Source: Promicromonospora soli (GTDB lineage: Bacteria > Actinomycetota > Actinomycetes > Actinomycetales > Cellulomonadaceae). From it: a stretch of 64,000 nt of DNA. A program made the position numbers and the translations under genes. The first letter of the stretch is position 1, and the number at the start of each line of letters is the position of its first letter. The stretch lies in the NCBI RefSeq assembly GCF_014653785.1, contig NZ_BNAS01000004.1:317046-381045 (forward strand), given 5' to 3'. Positions 62,348 through 64,000 of the stretch are shown here, in pieces. The notes below the pieces were generated by a model, which saw nothing but the letters and a program-made list of their open reading frames with translations, was not told where the DNA came from and made no database searches.

Positions 62348-64000
62348 TCACAGGTAGTGCCGCTCTGCTGCGCGGGCCGCGTCATACTCGACGCGCGCGG
62401 ACCGTGTGCTGGACAGGGTGGAGACCTCGCTCACGGGCACGTCCCACCAGCTCGAGGACGGCGGGTTCGGGCCGTACAGGTCGGTCTCGACATGGATGAG
62501 CGTCGCGTAGTCGGAGGCGACGGCCGTGCGGAACGCTGTCCGGAAGTCGTCGACGCTCTTCGCGACCAGCACGTCGACGCCGAAGCTCTCGGCGTTGCGC
62601 ACCAGGTCGAGGGGCACGTCGTCGCCGTCGAGCAGGCCGGTCTCGGGGTTGCGCATCCGGTACCTGGTGCCGAAGCGCTGCGAGCCGCGCGACTCCGACA
62701 GCGCCCCGATCGACGCGAACCCGTGGTTCTGCAGCAGCACCACGATCACCTTGATGCGCTCGGAGACGATGGTCGCCAGCTCCTGCGGGAGCATCTGGTA
62801 CGTGCCGTCGCCGACGATCGCCACGACCTCCCGGTCGGGCGCCGCCAGCTTGGCGCCCATCGCCGCCGGGATCTCGTAGCCCATGCAGGAGTAGCCGTAC
62901 TCCAGGTGGTACTGCGACGGCGTCCGGGCGCGCCACAGCGCCTGCAGGTCGCCCGGCATGGACCCGGCGGCGTTGATGAGGATGTCCTCGTCGCTCATCA
63001 TCTCGTTGAGCGCCCCGAAGATCTCGGTCTGGGCGGGCAGCGGGCCGTGCCCCAGGTGGTAGCAGCGGTCGGTGACCGCCTGCCAGTCGGCTACCCGGCG
63101 CGTGACCTCGGCCCGGTAGTCCTCGTCGGTGCGGTGGCCGGCCAGGGCCTCGGTGAGCGCGGCGAGCCCCTCGCGGGCGTCGGCCACCAGCATCTCAGCG
63201 GAGTGCTTGGCGGCGTCGAAGGCGGCGACGTTGAGGTTGACGAACCGCACGCCGGGCTCGCGGAAGGCGGTATGGCTCGCCGTCGTGAAGTCCGTGTAGC
63301 GGGTGCCCACTCCGATGACGACGTCGGCGGTGGCGGCCAGCGCGTTGGCGGCGTCGTTGCCCGTCGCCCCCACTCCCCCGACGGCCAGCGGGTGGTCCCA
63401 GGGGATCGCGCCCTTGCCCGCCTGCGTGTCGGCGACGGGGATGCCTGTGGCCGTGGCGAAGGCGCGCAGCGCCTCGCTCGCCCCGGAGTAGACGACGCCG
63501 CCGCCCGCGACCACGAGCGGCCGCCGCGCGGAGCGGATCACCTCGGCGGCCCGCGCCAGCGCGGCCGGCTCCGGCACCGGGCGGGCGACGTGCCACACGC
63601 GGTCGCGGAAGAACTCGACCGGCCAGTCGAACGCCTCGGCCTGGACGTCCTGGGGGAGGCAGATCGTGACGGCCCCGGTCTCGGCCGGGTCGGTGAGCAC
63701 GCGCATCGCCGCCGGGGCGCTGGCCAGGAGCTGCTCGGGCCGCCAGATCCTGTCGAAGTACCGCGACACCGGGCGGAACGCGTCGTTCACCGTCACATCG
63801 GGGCCCCCGGGGTGCTCGAGCTGCTGCAGCACGGGGTCCGGCAGCCGGTTCGCGAAGACGTCGGAGGGCAGCAGGAGCACGGGGATCCTGTCGATCGTCG
63901 CCAGGGCGGCGCCGGTGACCATGTTGGTCGAGCCCGGCCCGATCGACGCCGTACACGCGAAGGTCTGCAGGCGCTCCTTGGTGCGGGCATAGCCGACGGC
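62348..64000 (-). CDS. iolD: 3D-trihydroxycyclohexane-1,2-dione hydrolase, N-terminus off the right edge
   Basis: 551 residues of the ThDP-dependent enzyme that opens the inositol-derived ring. Visible: ACTASIGPGSTNMVTGAALA (end of the PYR domain), the central domain GGGVVYSGASEALRAFATATG, and the ThDP/Mg site IVGDGTYQMLPQELATIVSE with NHGFASIG. About 80-90 N-terminal residues, including the catalytic Glu, lie beyond 64000. It heads the visible part of the operon. Confidence 0.92.
   Translation of the reverse strand, partial: AVGYARTKERLQTFACTASIGPGSTNMVTGAALATIDRIPVLLLPSDVFANRLPDPVLQQLEHPGGPDVTVNDAFRPVSRYFDRIWRPEQLLASAPAAMRVLTDPAETGAVTICLPQDVQAEAFDWPVEFFRDRVWHVARPVPEPAALARAAEVIRSARRPLVVAGGGVVYSGASEALRAFATATGIPVADTQAGKGAIPWDHPLAVGGVGATGNDAANALAATADVVIGVGTRYTDFTTASHTAFREPGVRFVNLNVAAFDAAKHSAEMLVADAREGLAALTEALAGHRTDEDYRAEVTRRVADWQAVTDRCYHLGHGPLPAQTEIFGALNEMMSDEDILINAAGSMPGDLQALWRARTPSQYHLEYGYSCMGYEIPAAMGAKLAAPDREVVAIVGDGTYQMLPQELATIVSERIKVIVVLLQNHGFASIGALSESRGSQRFGTRYRMRNPETGLLDGDDVPLDLVRNAESFGVDVLVAKSVDDFRTAFRTAVASDYATLIHVETDLYGPNPPSSSWWDVPVSEVSTLSSTRSARVEYDAARAAERHYL

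Noticed and set aside
1-64000. CRISPR arrays, prophage or transposase genes, rRNA
   Set aside because: None found on either strand; the only mobile-element evidence is the tRNA-Pro island and the small intergenic repeats.

Overview
This 64 kb stretch is chromosomal DNA from a high-GC Gram-positive bacterium. It has GTG starts, ATGA-overlapping operons, actinobacterial-type FO synthase, urease and urt genes, a c-di-AMP (ydaO-type) riboswitch in front of an NlpC/P60 hydrolase, and carbohydrate genes (GH5, GH36, inositol catabolism). Together these fit an actinobacterium of the Micrococcales, plausibly a plant- or soil-associated member of the Promicromonosporaceae. The family is an inference; no rRNA is present to settle it.

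Layout. 1-15.4 kb: start of trigger factor (runs off the left edge), two flavin monooxygenases (YUCCA/FMO-like and Baeyer-Villiger-like), an alpha/beta hydrolase, a large LuxR-ATPase regulator, an FO synthase fusion (fbiC) whose C-terminal CofH half lacks its iron-sulfur motif, and an operon of a secreted serine hydrolase with a two-component system. 15.4-27.4 kb: a nitrogen island with a proline-racemase-family enzyme, the urea ABC transporter urtABCDE, urease ureABC with ureF, ureG and ureD, and a NiCoT nickel transporter. A GlnR-like box and a perfect palindrome precede urtA. ureE is missing and UreG carries a His-rich tail. 27.6-36.7 kb: a MarR regulator divergent from a cytosolic UrtA-like binding protein, a BBE oxidoreductase behind a CRP-like site, the riboswitch-controlled peptidase, an NCS1 permease plus cysteine hydrolase pair, and small genes. 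36.7-42 kb: a class V aminotransferase and a sugar-type ABC transporter, divergent from a FadR-type regulator with two operator-like sites.

42-50.3 kb: a compact nine-gene operon combining an SsuE-type FMN reductase, a RutF-like flavin reductase, an SsuABC-type importer, a RutA-like LLM oxygenase, an isochorismatase-fold hydrolase, an NtaA/DszA-like LLM oxygenase and an MFS transporter. It looks like a two-component-oxygenase catabolic system for an imported N- or S-containing organic compound. 51.1-52.3 kb: a D-tartrate dehydratase homologue. 52.4-57.4 kb: a 4.8 kb island inserted at a tRNA-Pro(TGG) gene, bounded by 94-bp direct repeats and carrying a GH5 cellulase, a GH36 alpha-galactosidase and an SDR remnant, but no integrase. 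57.5-64 kb: an inositol-catabolism operon (iolD partial, iolA, iolG, a sugar-phosphate isomerase and a second Gfo/Idh dehydrogenase) running off the right edge.

The leading candidates for something new are the hybrid Rut/Ssu operon, the CofH-degenerate FO synthase, the tRNA-Pro cargo island without integrase, and the dispersed ~117-bp intergenic repeat.
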